NCBI RefSeq assembly: GCF_900188235.1
Contig: NZ_FZNT01000006.1
Span: 213,931-277,930, forward strand
Reading direction: 5' to 3'
DNA from: Lutibacter agarilyticus
GTDB taxonomy: Bacteria; Bacteroidota; Bacteroidia; Flavobacteriales; Flavobacteriaceae
Length of the DNA: 64,000 nucleotides
Under the pieces are notes generated by a model, which saw only the letters and a list, made by a program, of their open reading frames with translations, made no database searches and had not been told where the DNA came from. Position 1 is the stretch's first letter, and every line of letters begins with the position of its first letter. The position numbers were made by a program, and so were the translations under genes. Positions 53,921 through 61,961 of the stretch are shown here, one piece after another.

Positions 53921-53960
53921 GGCTAACTTGTTATATCAAAACTATATTAACTGTTTATCG
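53921..53960 (-). other. Array boundary and candidate attI-like junction
   Basis: The last cassette ends GTGGCTAAC, but no palindrome follows. Read on the minus strand, the junction is ATATAACAAGTTAGCCAC, so the conserved GTT is present and is preceded by AACAA, resembling the AACAAAGTT junction of classical attI sites. This is where a first cassette would join a chromosomal attachment site. It is a hypothesis from the position and the short core only. Confidence 0.5.
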
Positions 53961-53967
53961 GGTTAAA
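53937..53967 (-). promoter_or_regulatory. Candidate array promoter (Pc-like)
   Basis: On the minus strand TTTA lies 19 bases upstream of TAGTTTTG, which fits the Bacteroidetes promoter pattern (TTTG-type -33 box, TAnnTTTG -7 box). It points into the array and sits about 50 bases upstream of the first cassette gene. Confidence 0.45.
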
Positions 53968-54145
53968 TTTCCGGATAAACGTATGTTTTTACTTTTTTAT
54001 CAGTTAAATAAAATGCTCGAAATAACAATTTTTAAATTTTTAACTAAATTAAACATTTTTTTAAATAAACAAAATATATAAAGTACCAATTACTCTTAAT
54101 CTTTTATTTCATTACCAAAATAAATAACTTAAAAACAACAGCTCT

Positions 54146-56200
54146 TTAGTTTATAATAATTTTGGCCAATAATTTAAGTAATTGATCTTGGTCTATAGGT
54201 TTCGAAATATACGAATCGCATCCAACAGCAATTGCTTCTTGTTTAAAATTTTCTTGGGCATAAGCCGTTTGTGCAATTATATAAACCGTTTTATTAAATT
54301 TTCGAATCGCTTTGGTTGCTTCATAGCCATTTAATAAAGGCATTTTAACATCCATTAATATCACATCTATATCAGTATTATTTTTAACCAACTCAACCAC
54401 CTCTTTACCATTAGTAGCTCTAATAATATTTTTGGCCACACCTTCCAAAGAGGTTTTTAAATATAAAAAAGACATGTTGTCATCTTCAGCAATTAACATA
54501 TTTAGTTTATAAAACGGTGTAGATTTTATGAATTCTTTTTTTTGTGGTGTTTTTTGTAATTCAATACCATTATTTAAATTAGGAATACGAACATAAAAAA
54601 TCGAACCTTTGCCAGTTTCTGACTCAAGTTTTAGCGCTCCATTTAATAATTCAACATAGCCTTTTGAAATTGATAAGCCCAAACCAGAACCTTCATAACC
54701 ACTAGAATGTGAGTAGTCAGCTTGTACAAAATCATCAAAAATGGTTTTTTGCTTATCAAGCGGAATTCCAATCCCTGTATCTTTTATCCAAAATTCAACA
54801 GCCTCATTACTTAAATGGTATTTTAATTCAACATAGCCCTCATGGGTAAATTTCAATCCATTTTTAATAAGGTTTGTAAGTATAGAGTTTAGTTTGTATT
54901 CATCTGTATAAAATGGTTTAGACAATGTAGATGATCCTTCTTTAAAAATTAAATGTAGTCCTTTCTCAGATGCTTCGTGCATAAAAAACTCACATAGTTC
55001 GGTGATGTTTTTCTGAATATTAACTTCTTTAATGCTTGGTTTTTCAAGTCCCGATTCAAGCTTAGAAACATCAATAATATTATTAATAGTATCTAACATT
55101 CTATGCCCGCTTTTCTGAATAATATCAATAAATTGAGCCTGCTTTTCCGAAGAATAATCAACTGTTTTTAAAAGATTGGTAAACCCTAAAATACCGTTCA
55201 TAGGTGTTCTAATTTCATGACTCATATTAGCCAAAAAGGCCGACTTCATTCTGTCGCTTTCTTGTGCCTTATTTTTCTCTTGTTCTAGCTCGGTCATTAT
55301 TTCAGAATTCAATTCTAATTGTGCTCTAAGGTCTTTAGTTTTATTTCTAACTTTTGTTTGTAAAATCCAGTTAGCAATAAGTAATAATATAAATAATGTT
55401 ATAACAATTAAACTTATTATTAATATTGTTTCAATATGCTCTTTCCAATTAGTTGGGCTTTTATCATACTTAGCAATCCATTCATCATAAATTTGTTGAT
55501 AGGTGCCATTGGCTAAAATAACTTCTAAACCATTATTTAAAATAGAAGCCAATTCTGGAACATTTTTTGAAACCTTAAAGCCCATAGACCGCTCTAAAAT
55601 TCTATGATCAAAAGGTATTACATAATCTTTGTTAAGTTGCTTTGCATAATACATAGCACCTGTTCTTTGCCCAAAAACACAAGTTACATCTTCTCTATCT
55701 ATTGCATTTACTAAATCTTCGTAAGATGTAACAAATAAAAATTGCGCAGACGGATTAATAGATGTTATATAATGAATAAGAACATCGTTTTTCCACATAG
55801 CTATTAGTGGTTTTTTTGATGTTCTTAAATATTCAAGCGAAAATTTAGTTAAATAATTACTATTGAATAAAAAGCAATGCGACGTATTTATGGCCGATCG
55901 TGTGTAAATATATTCAGAATCAAGACTCCCAGGGAAATGAAATCCACCTATGGCATCAATTTTATCAGATGCAAGCGCATTATTAATTTTTTTCCAGTTA
56001 CCGCTACTAATTTGTATATCGGTTTTATATAAATCTATAATAGCATTTAATAAATCAACATTAAAACCTACAAGTTCTTTATTTTCATTTAAATAATTAT
56101 AAGGTGGATAATTATCGCTAAACTGAATAGTATATTGAGCATTTAGTTTACAAATAGAGAATGTAATAACCAATGCTAGGCTAATTATTTTATGAAACAT
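54146..56200 (-). CDS. Hybrid sensor histidine kinase with periplasmic solute-binding domain
   Basis: Protein of 684 residues. Signal peptide (to ~residue 22), an SBP_bac_3-type solute-binding domain (~22-245, opening IQFSDNYPPYNYLNENKELV), one membrane helix (~255-280), HisKA with the phospho-acceptor MSHEIRTPMNGILGF, HATPase (NLIKNGLKFTH; DTGIGIP; GSGLGLSI), then a receiver domain (LIAEDDN, VILMDVKMPLLNG, QTAYAQ, ISKPID). It should sense a small solute such as an amino acid. It lies 47 bases downstream of the recombinase gene in the same direction, between it and the array. Confidence 0.9.
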   Translation of the reverse strand: MFHKIISLALVITFSICKLNAQYTIQFSDNYPPYNYLNENKELVGFNVDLLNAIIDLYKTDIQISSGNWKKINNALASDKIDAIGGFHFPGSLDSEYIYTRSAINTSHCFLFNSNYLTKFSLEYLRTSKKPLIAMWKNDVLIHYITSINPSAQFLFVTSYEDLVNAIDREDVTCVFGQRTGAMYYAKQLNKDYVIPFDHRILERSMGFKVSKNVPELASILNNGLEVILANGTYQQIYDEWIAKYDKSPTNWKEHIETILIISLIVITLFILLLIANWILQTKVRNKTKDLRAQLELNSEIMTELEQEKNKAQESDRMKSAFLANMSHEIRTPMNGILGFTNLLKTVDYSSEKQAQFIDIIQKSGHRMLDTINNIIDVSKLESGLEKPSIKEVNIQKNITELCEFFMHEASEKGLHLIFKEGSSTLSKPFYTDEYKLNSILTNLIKNGLKFTHEGYVELKYHLSNEAVEFWIKDTGIGIPLDKQKTIFDDFVQADYSHSSGYEGSGLGLSISKGYVELLNGALKLESETGKGSIFYVRIPNLNNGIELQKTPQKKEFIKSTPFYKLNMLIAEDDNMSFLYLKTSLEGVAKNIIRATNGKEVVELVKNNTDIDVILMDVKMPLLNGYEATKAIRKFNKTVYIIAQTAYAQENFKQEAIAVGCDSYISKPIDQDQLLKLLAKIIIN

Positions 56201-56247
56201 TTTAATGTTTAATTGTAAGGTTAAATTGTAGTATAAATATAACTGAT

Positions 56248-57456
56248 TTAATTAATATTCCCAGATATTTTTTTAGTAAAGTGAGTTGAATTTCCGTTAT
56301 CTTGTGATAAACTTTTTAAAGCAATATCTAACGGGCTTTTAATATTCAATAAATCTTTTTTACTTACATGTGTGTAAATCATAGTTGTTTCAGGTTTTGC
56401 GTGGCCTAGCAACTCTTGTATATAGCGTAAATCAATTCCATTTTCTAATAAATGCGTAGCATAACTATGACGTAACGTATGCGGAGTTACCTTTTTTGAA
56501 ATTTTAGCCATTTTGGTTGAACGGTGTAAAAATGCTCGCACACTTTCTGAACTGTATTTAACACCAGGTTTTCCTTCAGCAAAATAAGTAACCGGATCAA
56601 AACTATTTACGTAATTTAATAACAACGGAATAAAACTATCTGCCAAAATAATATGTCTGTCACGTCTTCCTTTACTATTTTTAACAATAATCTGTCGGCG
56701 ATCAATATCAATATCTTTAAGCGTTAAATTTAACAGTTCACTAATACGCAATCCAGCACTATAAATCATAGCCAATATAGCACGATGTTTTAAATTTTTG
56801 GTACAACGCAATAAATCTATAATTTCTTCTTTACTTAAAACCGTAGGCAATAATTTACTTTTTTTAGGGCGTTTTAATTGTATTTCGTCTATTTTAGATT
56901 CAGGATAAAAAGCCTTAAATACCTTCATAGCACTAATAAATTGCCTATGTGTACTAATGCTATATTTCCTCGGAATAAAAACATCTTCAATAAACAACTC
57001 AATAGTACGATTGTTTACGCTCTCTAGTTCAGTATCCTGTATATAATCAAAAAAATCAGCCACAAAAGTAAAATACGTTTTTACAGTGCTTTCACTAAAT
57101 CGTTTACCTTTTAAATATTTTACAAATAAGCGCAAAACGTTTTTATTTTCTTCGGAAATATTACGCTGTTTACGAAGCGGTATCACCGAAATACTTTCAT
57201 AAACTGAAGCATCTAACTTAAAAGAAGCACTATCTTTTAAAGCCTCTTTTAAAATAGTAACATTTTCTGAAGAAAAAGGAGTGTACCAACCTTTCAAAGA
57301 CTGACTCCAATAATAACCCCCTAAAGCCTTAATTTGTTCCTTCATTTTGAAGTTAAAATCGAACAACACCAATAGCTGCACCTTATTTCGGTGTTCAACT
57401 TTTTTTAACAATAGGGTAGGTAAAGAATCCTTTTTTTGTGTCATATTATTTTTCAT
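56248..57456 (-). CDS. Tyrosine recombinase with IntI-like C-terminal motif and extra N-terminal domain
   Basis: Protein of about 402 residues. Residues ~15-85 are an added domain (IKALGGYYWSQSLKGWYTPF) common in Bacteroidota recombinases, then a SAM-like core-binding domain and a catalytic domain with AGLRISELLNL (Arg), NSKGRRDR (Lys), HTLRHSYATHLL (His, Arg), LGHAKPETTMIYTHV (His, Tyr) and the tail NIKSPLD. The TMIYTHV...SPLD end resembles IntI rather than XerC/D. Only ~53 residues separate GRRDR from HTLRH, so the extra IntI segment is absent. It lies 2.3 kb from the array end and is the best candidate in the window for moving the cassettes. The Met at 57456 is preferred to a non-ATG start at 57486; 57444 is also possible. 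Confidence 0.85.
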   Translation of the reverse strand: MKNNMTQKKDSLPTLLLKKVEHRNKVQLLVLFDFNFKMKEQIKALGGYYWSQSLKGWYTPFSSENVTILKEALKDSASFKLDASVYESISVIPLRKQRNISEENKNVLRLFVKYLKGKRFSESTVKTYFTFVADFFDYIQDTELESVNNRTIELFIEDVFIPRKYSISTHRQFISAMKVFKAFYPESKIDEIQLKRPKKSKLLPTVLSKEEIIDLLRCTKNLKHRAILAMIYSAGLRISELLNLTLKDIDIDRRQIIVKNSKGRRDRHIILADSFIPLLLNYVNSFDPVTYFAEGKPGVKYSSESVRAFLHRSTKMAKISKKVTPHTLRHSYATHLLENGIDLRYIQELLGHAKPETTMIYTHVSKKDLLNIKSPLDIALKSLSQDNGNSTHFTKKISGNIN

Positions 57457-57560
57457 AGCTAACCAAAAATACACTTTTGAAATCAAAATAAAAAATAGAA
57501 ACCAAAAAAATATCAGTTCATTATAAGTAAGTTACGTAGTAATTAATAGGTTCGTTTCTA

Positions 57561-57985
57561 AACCCTCTGTCATTGCAAGGAGAGTGGAATGTTCACTATA
57601 CCATAAAGGCTATGTCATTGCGAGGAGAGATAACGACGTGGCAATCTCATCATTATTGTTCCCGATTTCAATGAAAAAGATTCCCAATCAAGTTGGGAAT
57701 GACGTTTTTTTTTTGAAATATCCACGACACTATAAACCCTCTGTCATTGCGAGGAGAGATAACGACGTGGCAATCTCATCATTTTAATTCCCGATTTCAA
57801 TGAGAAAGATTCCCAATCAAGTTGGGAATGACGTTTTTTTTTGAAATATCCACGACACTATAAACCCTCTGTCATTGCGAGGAGAGATAACGACGTGGCA
57901 ATCTCATCATTATTGTTCCTAATTTCAATGAGAAAGATTCCCAATCAAGTTGGGAATGACGGCTGTTAGCTGTTGACTTTCGACT
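57561..57985. repeat. Tandem ~130-bp intergenic repeat (three units)
   Basis: Three units begin GTCATTGCGAGGAGAG near 57613, 57743 and 57871, after a partial unit. Each holds GATAACGACGTGGCAATC and the hairpin ATTCCCAATCAAGTTGGGAAT. Related copies lie at 63200-64000. It is a dispersed intergenic repeat of the host chromosome and not part of the cassette array. Confidence 0.8.
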
Positions 57986-58290
57986 TGTGGTTATTTACAA
58001 CAAACCGTCCTATGAATATTTCTGTAGAAAATACATCTGAAGAAAAAGAAACAGGCGGTGCTGTTTGAGCTGTGCGAGTTCAGCGCATGTCTTTTTTGAG
58101 GATTGAATTTTAAAGAAATCTTCATCAGACTAGACTTTTTTGGTTAGCTCACTCATTTATTATTTTATGAAGTATTCGTGAATCTCCTATGTCGATTTCA
58201 TTTTTGGGCAATGCAAAAAAGAATAAGATTGTTTAGACTTTCAAAGCAAAAGGTTTCTGCCTTCACAGGAATGACGTTGCTTTTGATATT
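57961..58290. repeat. Dispersed long repeat, copy 1
   Basis: Begins GCTGTTAGCTGTTGACTTTC; the first ~183 bases recur at 63477-63660 and again, truncated, from 63927. A 56-base segment at 58144-58199 is missing from the second copy, after which identity resumes (GGGCAATGCAAAAAAG). No convincing gene. Confidence 0.75.
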
Positions 58291-58304
58291 TCAGCTATTA
58301 ACAC

Positions 58305-58709
58305 TTATTCTAAGGTTGTAGCATCAGGTTTGTCCTTCGATTTAAAATTTGAAGGATACAAATCGATCCCTTTTTTTTCAGCTACTTTTAAAATAAAAGG
58401 AATAATAATACTTGCACCAGGAATTAACATAAAAGGCACACCAACACCTAAAATTTTAAAAACATCATACACCTGAACTTTTAAGTGTTTTTCTTCGTCT
58501 TTAGTAATTTTTTGTTGGTAAAGATATTTTACAATTATGCGTGAAGTTTCCTTGGTGTCATATGCTTCATTTTTAACACCAATTAAAAAGTCTACCAATG
58601 CTTTAGAAACCTTCTTTTTATTTTTAATTAAAATTAGTGTAAATTCAGATTTACGCTTAATCTCAATTAAAGAATCTTCAAAATTAGATTTTTTTTTATC
58701 TTCAGCCAT
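58305..58709 (-). CDS. LETM1-like small membrane-associated protein
   Basis: Protein of 134 residues. The N-terminal ~85 residues are charged and helical. The end (HLKVQVYDVFKILGVGVPFMLIPGASIIIPFILKVAEKKGIDLYPS) matches the membrane segment of LETM1-like proteins, which in bacteria are short and of unknown function. It starts 22 bases downstream of the POT transporter stop codon in the same direction, so the two may be co-transcribed. Confidence 0.65.
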   Translation of the reverse strand: MAEDKKKSNFEDSLIEIKRKSEFTLILIKNKKKVSKALVDFLIGVKNEAYDTKETSRIIVKYLYQQKITKDEEKHLKVQVYDVFKILGVGVPFMLIPGASIIIPFILKVAEKKGIDLYPSNFKSKDKPDATTLE

Positions 58710-58731
58710 TTTTAAATTTCAAAAAAAATAG

Positions 58732-60078
58732 TTATTCAGCTTCTACAATTGGTAAAGCTTGTACCGTATCGGCTCCGTGTGTTAATTTCTTTAACTTCTT
58801 AACAAATATAATTAACAACAGTCCAAATGCAACACAAAATGCAAATACGCTCATAAATATAGTGTATTCACCGGCATCTTGCGCAGCTTCACCAATCCAT
58901 CCAGCTACTTTATTCCCTAAACCGCTAACCATAAAATAGGCGCCCATCATAAAACTTGCATATTTAACCGGAGCTAATTTTGTAATAAAAGAAAGTGCAA
59001 CAGGAGAAATGCTTAATTCGCCTACTACATGTAAAAAGTAAGCACCAAGCATCCAATATATAGAAGCTTTTCCATCTAAAGAAGTAGAAGTTTCAATAGC
59101 TGCAGCTGCTAATAATAAAAATCCAAACCCTGTAATTACAGTACCTACACCCATTTTAAATAACGAAGAATCTTCTTTTCCTTTGTTACGCCATTGTGTC
59201 CAAAAATAAGCGATTGGAACACCAATAATAATCACGTAAAAAGCATGTAACGCTTGTAAAAAACTGGTAGGGACAGTAAAGCCAAACATGACTCTATCAA
59301 TTTTATCACGTGCATATAAATTCATCAATCCGCCAGCCTGTTCATAAGCGCCCCAAAAAACAATCACAATGATAAATGATAAAATTAAAACCACCATTCT
59401 ATCTTTCTCAATAGCAGTTAGTTTTACTTTTTCAGAACTTCCTTTTATACGCTCAACAGGTACAAAATTACCAACATCTTTCAAGTATTTTTGCCCCCAT
59501 ATATAAACAAGTTGTCCTAAAAGCATTCCAATTCCTGCCAATCCAAAGCCATAATGCCAATTGATAACTTCACCTACATAACCAACCAATAAAGGAGCAA
59601 TAAATGCGCCAATATTAATTCCTATATAAAAAATTGTAAAAGCGCTATCTCTTTTAATATCTCCTTGTTTATACAAGCCACCTACCATTGTTGATATGTT
59701 AGGTTTTAATGCGCCAACACCCAAAACAATTAAAACAATTCCGGTATAAAAAGCCCAAACAGCATCAAAAGCTAACACAATATGACCAATACAGAGTAAA
59801 AACCCACCCAACATCACTGTTTTTTTCTGACCTAAGAGTCTATCAGCTAATAAACCACCAGGAACAGACATTACATACACCATCATTGTATACCAACCGT
59901 ACAATTCTAAGGCAGATACTTTATCCCAACCTAGTCCTGGGTTTATTTCGCTTGTTTTCGCAGTTAAGTATAGAATTAAAATGGCACGCATACCATAATA
60001 GGAAAAACGTTCCCACATTTCAGTGAAAAATAACACGTACAATCCTTTAGGGTGTCCCCACAATGTTTTTTCGGCCAT
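58732..60078 (-). CDS. POT/PTR-family peptide transporter
   Basis: Protein of 448 residues with about 12-13 membrane helices. The family motif FFTEMWERFSYYGMRAILILYL (ExxERFxYYG) is at the N-terminus, and FYIGINIGAFIAPLLVGYVGE and FWGAYEQAGGLMNLYARD follow. These transporters take up di- and tripeptides with protons across the inner membrane. It is shorter than many family members (about 500 residues), mainly in the loops. Ordinary chromosomal gene. Confidence 0.93.
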   Translation of the reverse strand: MAEKTLWGHPKGLYVLFFTEMWERFSYYGMRAILILYLTAKTSEINPGLGWDKVSALELYGWYTMMVYVMSVPGGLLADRLLGQKKTVMLGGFLLCIGHIVLAFDAVWAFYTGIVLIVLGVGALKPNISTMVGGLYKQGDIKRDSAFTIFYIGINIGAFIAPLLVGYVGEVINWHYGFGLAGIGMLLGQLVYIWGQKYLKDVGNFVPVERIKGSSEKVKLTAIEKDRMVVLILSFIIVIVFWGAYEQAGGLMNLYARDKIDRVMFGFTVPTSFLQALHAFYVIIIGVPIAYFWTQWRNKGKEDSSLFKMGVGTVITGFGFLLLAAAAIETSTSLDGKASIYWMLGAYFLHVVGELSISPVALSFITKLAPVKYASFMMGAYFMVSGLGNKVAGWIGEAAQDAGEYTIFMSVFAFCVAFGLLLIIFVKKLKKLTHGADTVQALPIVEAE

Positions 60079-60170
60079 AGTAAAAAAGTTACATTTAAAA
60101 AGCTAAATATAGTATAATATTTAAAAACAGGGTTGTTTGTGATACATAAGAAGTAATAAATTATAAGCAC

Positions 60171-60203
60171 AAAAAAAAGCCTATCAACATAGTTGATAGG
60201 CTT
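60171..60203 (-). terminator. Rho-independent terminator of the csp gene
   Basis: Stem AAGCCTATCAAC / GTTGATAGGCTT with a 3-base loop, followed on the minus strand by eight T's. It lies about 30 bases 3' of the cold-shock gene stop codon. Confidence 0.85.
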
Positions 60204-60233
60204 GTACATTAAAAATAATATATATAGTGTATA

Positions 60234-60425
60234 TTAGATTACTTTTACGTTTACTGCGTTCATTCCTTTTCTACCTTCTTGTAATTCGAATTCAACCTCA
60301 TCACCTTCACGAATTTCATCGATTAAACCTGAAATGTGTACAAAATGTTCGCTACCTGAACCATCTTCTTTAATAAATCCAAAACCTTTAGTTTCGTTGA
60401 AGAATTTTACTGTTCCTTTACTCAT
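60234..60425 (-). CDS. Cold-shock domain protein
   Basis: Protein of 63 residues: MSKGTVKFFNETKGFGFIKE with both RNA-binding motifs (KGFGFI; HFVHI), matching CspA-type single-stranded nucleic-acid chaperones in length. The Met at 60425 is the standard start (MSKGTVKFF). It has its own terminator. Confidence 0.95.
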   Translation of the reverse strand: MSKGTVKFFNETKGFGFIKEDGSGSEHFVHISGLIDEIREGDEVEFELQEGRKGMNAVNVKVI

Positions 60426-60622
60426 GATATTTATTATTATATTATATAAGTTGCAAATATACAATTAATTAATAATAAATAGCAATAATTAATTAAAATT
60501 TTAAAAATTCGTAATTCATTATAAAAAAGTGGCAATCTTTTATGGTTAAAATAAATCTCATGATTGATTTCAACGTAGTATAAAGAAATTATAATGTCCA
60601 AAATTAGACTTATAGTTTTTAT

Positions 60623-61495
60623 TTATTGAATAGCATCAAAAGCTTGCTTAGTGTCGGTATATTGTTGAAATTCAATAGCTTTTCCATTTTTTAAAGTCCA
60701 TAAATGCACAGCCTGTGCAAATATTTTTTTGGAAGTAGTTTTATGCTTGGCATCATACCTTCCAATTACTAATACCTTAGAGTCATTTATTGTATAAAAG
60801 TTTTTATCTACCACTTTAAAATATTCCCAATCGGCACCAATTCTTTGGAAAACACCTGCAATAACAGCATCAGGACCTATATATGGGTTTCCGTTGGCAT
60901 AAATAAAATTTTCAGCTTCATTCCAAACTATAGCAGGATCCATACCAGCTACAAGCGAAGGAATATCACCTTTGTCAATAGCACTGTACATTTGTTTAAC
61001 AGCATCTAAATGTTTGCTGTTTGCAGCTACTTCTTGTAAAGCAAGTACAAGAGGGGAGGCATCCCAATAGCCATATTCAGTTACAATGTTACCATTTATA
61101 AATTGAAATGTTAAATGAATTGGAAGTGTTATGTTTTTCTCATTAGCGGCTAGTGTTCCTTCCCAAGTTCCCCAAAAGTTTACCCAAATTTCACCCTAAT
61201 CAGTTTCAACCATTTCATATTCTAATCCTTCATCAATAAAACCTCTTGAAGAAAATTCGGCATCTGTAGGTGCATGGTATTCTGGTAATTTACTAGCTTT
61301 AAACGATTGTGAAGAATTAAAATACACATTTGCAGTATCAGCAAAATGTGAAACAACAGATGCATATTCTTTGGCATTGTAATTCGAAATTAATTTTTTT
61401 ACGGTTTCAATTTCTTCAGATTGTTGTGTGTAACGTTGTTTTTGACAAGATGTAAGAAATAACAATACCATCCCTGTTAAAAGTAGATTTTTCAT
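60623..61495 (-). pseudogene. NTF2/SnoaL-like lipoprotein gene interrupted by one amber codon
   Basis: One frame encodes a lipoprotein signal (MVLLFLTSC), a first NTF2-like unit up to VETD, then TAG, then GEIWVNFWGTWEGTL in the same frame, continuing through a second NTF2-like unit (AIDKGDIPSLVAGMDPAIVW) to a stop at 60623. Without the TAG it is about 290 codons. The flanking context (VETD-stop-GEIWVNFWG) suggests a Trp codon TGG changed to TAG. It could be a recent pseudogene, a sequencing error or readthrough. The last ~125 residues alone could also be expressed from an internal Met. Confidence 0.75.
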
Positions 61496-61961
61496 GTGTG
61501 AAAAAAGATTAGTTAGTAGTTAGATAACATAAATTTAACGTTATGTTATTTGTAAATATATAAATAAAAAGCTGAGAAATTAGCGATTAAATCTGAATAA
61601 TGTTAAATAATTGAAGATAGTTTAATCTTTAATTGTAGTATCTAAGGTGGTAATATTTAGTTGAATAATGATAACATATTTAATAAATAAATGTCTAAAA
61701 CTTTTTTATGATTTATAAATATAGGGGTATTTTAAAAAAAATAAAGAATTGATGAAAACCAATTAAATTATTGATTAGATGTTAAAATAGGTAAATATAA
61801 ATCGTTATATTTGAGAGTAAAACCATTCAAACAATATGTTATTCGTCTTTAAATAATTCATAATTATGACTCTTTTTATGATGTTCATTTTTAAGTAAAT
61901 GAAAAGATCAACATAATAACATGCACAGTTTAAAACTTAATTAATCATAAATATAAAAATC
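61496..61961. other. Intergenic region between divergent genes
   Basis: 466 bases of AT-rich sequence with no gene on either strand. It must contain the start signals of the NTF2-like gene and of the phosphofructokinase gene. Confidence 0.7.
61806..61813 (+). promoter_or_regulatory. Possible -7 box for the phosphofructokinase gene
   Basis: TATATTTG matches the Bacteroidetes TAnnTTTG -7 element, about 150 bases upstream of the start codon. No clear TTTG box at the right distance upstream. Confidence 0.3.

Larger units (their letters stand above)
1..53927 (-). mobile_element. Integron-like gene-cassette array (53 attC-like sites)
   Basis: About 53 copies of a ~130-bp imperfect palindrome alternate with mostly single-gene cassettes, nearly all read on the minus strand. 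Each cassette starts and ends with short complementary sequences that vary between cassettes, as R' and R'' boxes do in integron cassettes. The palindromes share conserved stem ends and covarying stems. The right end at 53927 is sharp; the left end is outside the window. What is seen is the repeat structure; that cassettes move by site-specific recombination is inferred from integron knowledge. No classical IntI gene is present in the window. Confidence 0.88.

Noticed and set aside
1..53927. The regularly spaced repeats as a CRISPR array
   Set aside because: The repeats are about 130 bp and the intervening segments are complete genes of 0.4-2.8 kb, far from the spacer size of CRISPR; no cas genes are present.
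1..53927. The repeats as insertion sequences or transposon ends
   Set aside because: No transposase gene is present, there are no target-site duplications, and the end sequences vary with each cassette.
53896..54081. Plus-strand ORF at the array boundary
   Set aside because: It spans the junction between cassette and flank and is composed of AT-rich non-coding sequence.
56248..57456. Calling the recombinase a true integron integrase IntI
   Set aside because: The IntI-specific extra segment between the second and third conserved regions is missing and an N-terminal domain is added, so only an IntI-like role is proposed.
57573..57787. Plus-strand ORF containing repeated VIARRDNDVAISS
   Set aside because: The repeated peptide comes from translating the tandem intergenic repeat; there is no gene-like start or context.
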